Assembly: GCA_963971535.1 (NCBI GenBank)
Contig: OZ020593.1
Span: forward strand, 40,951,766 to 41,015,765
DNA length: 64,000 nt
Direction: 5' to 3'
DNA from: Notolepis coatsorum
Lineage: Eukaryota > Chordata > Actinopteri > Aulopiformes > Paralepididae
Position 1 is the stretch's first letter. Each line of letters starts with the position of its first letter. Below are positions 61,155 through 64,000 of this stretch, one piece after another. The translations under genes and the position numbers were made by a program. The notes below the pieces were generated by a model, which saw only the letters and a program-made list of their open reading frames with translations, had not been told where the DNA came from and did not search any database.

Positions 61155-62110
61155 ATTATACTCTGACCTATACGCTTTATTGCAGTCTAACTACAATGGA
61201 CAAACGAACACACAACGGAAGATAGTTAAAAAATAAATAAACTCTATACTTAGACAGCGCTCCAAGTTTTTAATACACAGGACGAGACAAAATTATTACT
61301 TCCATGGTTCTAGACCCAGCCATTTACTAGCAATGAGAATCCGAGCGAGCGATACATTTTTGGATATTCCCTCAATCAGGACACAACAAGGAGCAGTAAC
61401 AACGGATTCAAAAAAGATGAATGATACTTTTAGGGTTTTATTCACGCCCCCCCCTCCTGTTAAATCAGAGAATAAGAAAAAAAAACTTTTTTGTTTTTTG
61501 TTTTATAGCCCTATAAATAATATAAACATGTTTAAAATGAATAATATTTACTCATTTTAAGTATGTTTGTGTTTCCAATGCACAATATAACGTTAATATA
61601 TAAATAAAAAATACTCGTTTTCCTGAACAGGAAGTGACCCCTTTTTCTTTTTTTTTTTGTATTTCTCTGCCCGGGCTAGACTCAATAGCGATCTGAGTGC
61701 GCGTCACAGTTTGATCGCTGTATCCCTCGCAGCCAATCAGTGCGTAACGCGTTGTGCGTTGAAATATGACTATTATGTTGGAATCCGGGCGCGATTTGAA
61801 GCGGTCTAGGCAGCAGCGTCAAGAATTTCTGTAGCCGCATTTTGCGGAGACGCTCTCTGATTGGCCGATGTCAGTTTTTTTTGCAGGTAGTTTGCAGTCT
61901 GTTCGACGCGGAAATGGACAAAGAAATCAAACTACTTGTTGTGTGGTGCTAACTGCTAACAGCTAACAAGCTATATGGCAGTCTGGACAGTGGACTGGAT
62001 ATACATCATCAACAGCGGATTATACACTTTATCAAGCCCTCCGGCTTGATATACATCAACAGTCTGGGGAGTCGGGACAACAGTGAGTGGACCACGTAAA
62101 CAGTGAGTTA
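61155..62110. other. stretch without recognised gene; half of a TIR MITE
   Basis: gtagccgcattttgcggaga followed by cgctctctgattggcc at 61833-61868 matches the arms of the MITE at 37222-37695. The rest is unassigned; 61700-61960 is richer in CpG but shows no splice-supported exon. Confidence 0.4.
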
Positions 62111-62111
62111 A

Positions 62112-62116
62112 TTCTC

Positions 62117-62156
<40 letters not shown>

Positions 62157-62170
62157 GCTCTCTCTCGCTC

Positions 62171-62218
<48 letters not shown>

Positions 62219-62331
62219 ATTTCGCCACGGGTAGAGCATAACCACTCAGACAATGAATGGTAACTTGTTTAAAATGACAATATATACATATGTGTTTCTT
62301 ATTGAATCGATCTGAGAGAGAGAGAGAGAGG

Positions 62332-62363
<32 letters not shown>

Positions 62364-62378
62364 GGGAGAGAGAGAGAG

Positions 62379-62412
<34 letters not shown>
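62112..62412. repeat. (CT)n and (GA)n microsatellite pair
   Basis: A CT tract (62112-62218, with CTCG breaks) is followed 95 bases later by a GA tract (62313-62412, with GGGA breaks), so the pair forms an inverted repeat. 62415-63020 holds no gene that I recognise. Confidence 0.93.
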
Positions 62413-62414
<2 letters not shown>

Positions 62415-63020
62415 GTGCGTGTTTGTGTTGGGCTATTGGAAACGTGGTTGCATTTGACTGACTGTGATCATATATTGATCGATGGCAATGGTGATAATAT
62501 TCGCCAATGCGTGCCTTGTACATGTTTGCAAAATGTTTGGTATAGCGCCCCTAGTGGCGAAGCATCCAGCAGCCGCCACTGGTGGTGGCAGAGAGTGGAT
62601 TAAGATCAGAATAATCTCTGGCAGATAAAGGGTTAACATAACAGACCGACAGTAAGTTTGGGGGAACTAATGGGATAACTGGGGATGTTGTTTGGTCCTG
62701 ACAAGAGTCTCAAAGCAACTCTGAGGTCATGCTCAATGTCCAATCTGTTCCTCTTGAGAGAAAACGGTGCTTTTTCAATGTATGTGATGTATAGATTGGG
62801 GGGACCACAGCTAAAACGGTGATTGAAATGTGCATGGAAGACGGTGATATTGACGGTGGTGGAACCAGTGGTTTCACAGGCACAGGCCGCGTCAGCGAGG
62901 GTTTTGTTATGAATTCCTTGGAAGAACATCTGAGATTAGAGTGTACTGTCTCCCAGGGCAGGAGGGAGAGAGGTTCATCTTAATGAAACGTGAGTTTATT
63001 AGTGTTAAAGGTTATGCAGT

Positions 63021-64000
63021 TGTCATGACAACACGTCGCATGACAACCAGAAGGCGGGGCCGTCGTTGCGACGACGAACATCTATGAGTCGAATGGTGTT
63101 TCCGGGTGTAAGGCAGACTAGGAGCTGACCAAGAGCGAGTAGGACTGAGATCACACAGAGACTCTCTCTCCTCTTATCACGAGAGAGGGGGGGGGGGGGG
63201 GGGGGGAAGAATGCCACAACATCATTAGCTTCGGCTAACACGAGGAGGGTTCAGGCTAACGACTAGGCCTGACCACTATTGGACTGAATAACAAAAGGAC
63301 AATCTGAACACACCGAGAGATCATTAGAATAGACTCTTCAAGGACGATACAATTTGATAACATCTGATAACATCTGATTATGAGGTTCTGTTTATAGCAA
63401 TAAACAACGCTTTTCCTCATAAGGTATCTCACGGTGTCGAAGTGTCGAATTCTTACGGAGGTGGAGAAGTATTATGGTTTACGGATTGCACTAACGGGGG
63501 GAGATAAGGATCTTATCTACCAGTATCGGAGACCATTAAAAGTACACAACGCAGAGGAATTGGATGGAGGGCCAAACAGACGAAGACGTGATACTGGCCA
63601 GTTTGATCAGAATCTTACAGTTGGTGCCGTGACCCGGATTTGCAAGAGATTAAAACAACGGGAACAGTTGGTTGTTGATGACAGCCGGATTTGCAAGAGA
63701 TAAGAACAACGGATAAAGACTTTTTCAATAATGGGGCGACAGTGGACAACAGTCATCAATGTGTGGGAGAATCATGATCGAAGCAAGGCCGGCCAGCCCT
63801 GGGAGAGAGCGGCGAGTCGAGCGGTCAGGAGGCGAACCAGCGCTGTAGGGGAAACAGCGCTCCGATCAAAAATGTGAGTTCACTGTGCACACGGTTGTTT
63901 TGATCTTTTAAGCCAAATAAAAACGAACGAAGATAGTGCATCCGTAAATAAGTAGCGACAGAGAAGCCAGCTGTAATAATATGAGCAGAGAGCCATGGTG
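63021..64000 (+). mobile_element. 5' LTR and leader of an endogenous retrovirus-like element, cut by the window edge
   Basis: A probable LTR runs from TGTCATGACA at 63021 to CTTACA at 63619, with AATAAA at 63399 and a 20-base G-run (63187-63206). Two bases later lies the primer-binding site TGGTGCCGTGACCCGGAT (63622-63639), complementary to the 3' end of histidine tRNA with one mismatch. The primer-site neighbourhood is duplicated: ccggatttgcaagagat at 63634 and 63684. The leader continues to the window end with no gag frame yet. The left LTR border is the least certain point because the 3' copy is not available. An 89-codon open frame at 63434-63703 runs across U5 and the primer site and is not a gene. 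Confidence 0.72.

Noticed and set aside
61700..61960. CpG-richer patch as a candidate promoter or first exon
   Set aside because: Part of it matches a MITE arm, and no donor site with a supported coding frame follows.
63434..63703. 89-codon open frame near the right edge
   Set aside because: It spans the end of the LTR, the primer-binding site and its duplicate, so it is non-coding leader of the retroelement.

Overview
This window looks like nuclear DNA of a teleost fish. It carries a vasotocin (not vasopressin) precursor gene, introns with GT/AG borders, many LINE, SINE, LTR and hAT-type repeats, and very long CA/TG, TA and CT/GA microsatellites. Three protein-coding host genes are visible, all on the minus strand: avp (arginine vasotocin-neurophysin, 849-1854), fastkd5 (mitochondrial RNA-processing protein, CDS 29185-31668, with a probable 5' UTR exon near 37102) and the 3' part of lzts3 (ProSAPiP1, last four visible coding exons 53775-56849; its 5' exons lie beyond the window). 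From general knowledge, human 20p13 carries AVP, UBOX5, FASTKD5 and LZTS3 in this order on one strand, so this is a conserved block. I see no UBOX5 exon here.

Layout: 1-2100 holds avp with its TATA box and poly(A) signal. 2100-28900 is a long stretch with no recognisable host gene: fold-back elements, tRNA-type SINEs, CR1/Rex1-like, RTE-like, L2-like and L1-like fragments, a family here called LINE-A, a 1.8-kb solo LTR and microsatellites. 28900-37200 is fastkd5; its intron holds a SINE, two hAT elements about 1 kb long and a LINE-A copy. 37200-49500 is a dense stack of LINE-A copies with nested L2, SINE and LINE 3' fragments, plus a hAT MITE, a Ty3/gypsy integrase remnant with its 3' LTR, and more SINEs. 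49500-51570 is mostly single-copy-looking sequence and an LTR-like repeat. 51570-56850 is lzts3 with its probable 3' UTR. 56850-64000, probably intron or 5' flank of lzts3, holds SINEs, a solo LTR, a minisatellite, a CT/GA mirror pair and, at the very edge, the 5' LTR and primer-binding site of an endogenous retrovirus-like element.

The three host genes do not form a pathway: one is a neuroendocrine hormone precursor, one a mitochondrial RNA granule protein, and one a postsynaptic scaffold partner. The most informative observations are changes that repeats have made to coding ends (a 46-bp tandem triplication that rewrites the FASTKD5 C-terminus, and an 18-bp minisatellite expanded inside the LZTS3 coiled coil), datable nested insertions with intact target-site duplications, and a guanine-rich tract kept in the 3' UTR of the LINE-A copies. 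I found no convincing new biological system. All coordinates of repeats were read by eye and edges may be off by several bases.
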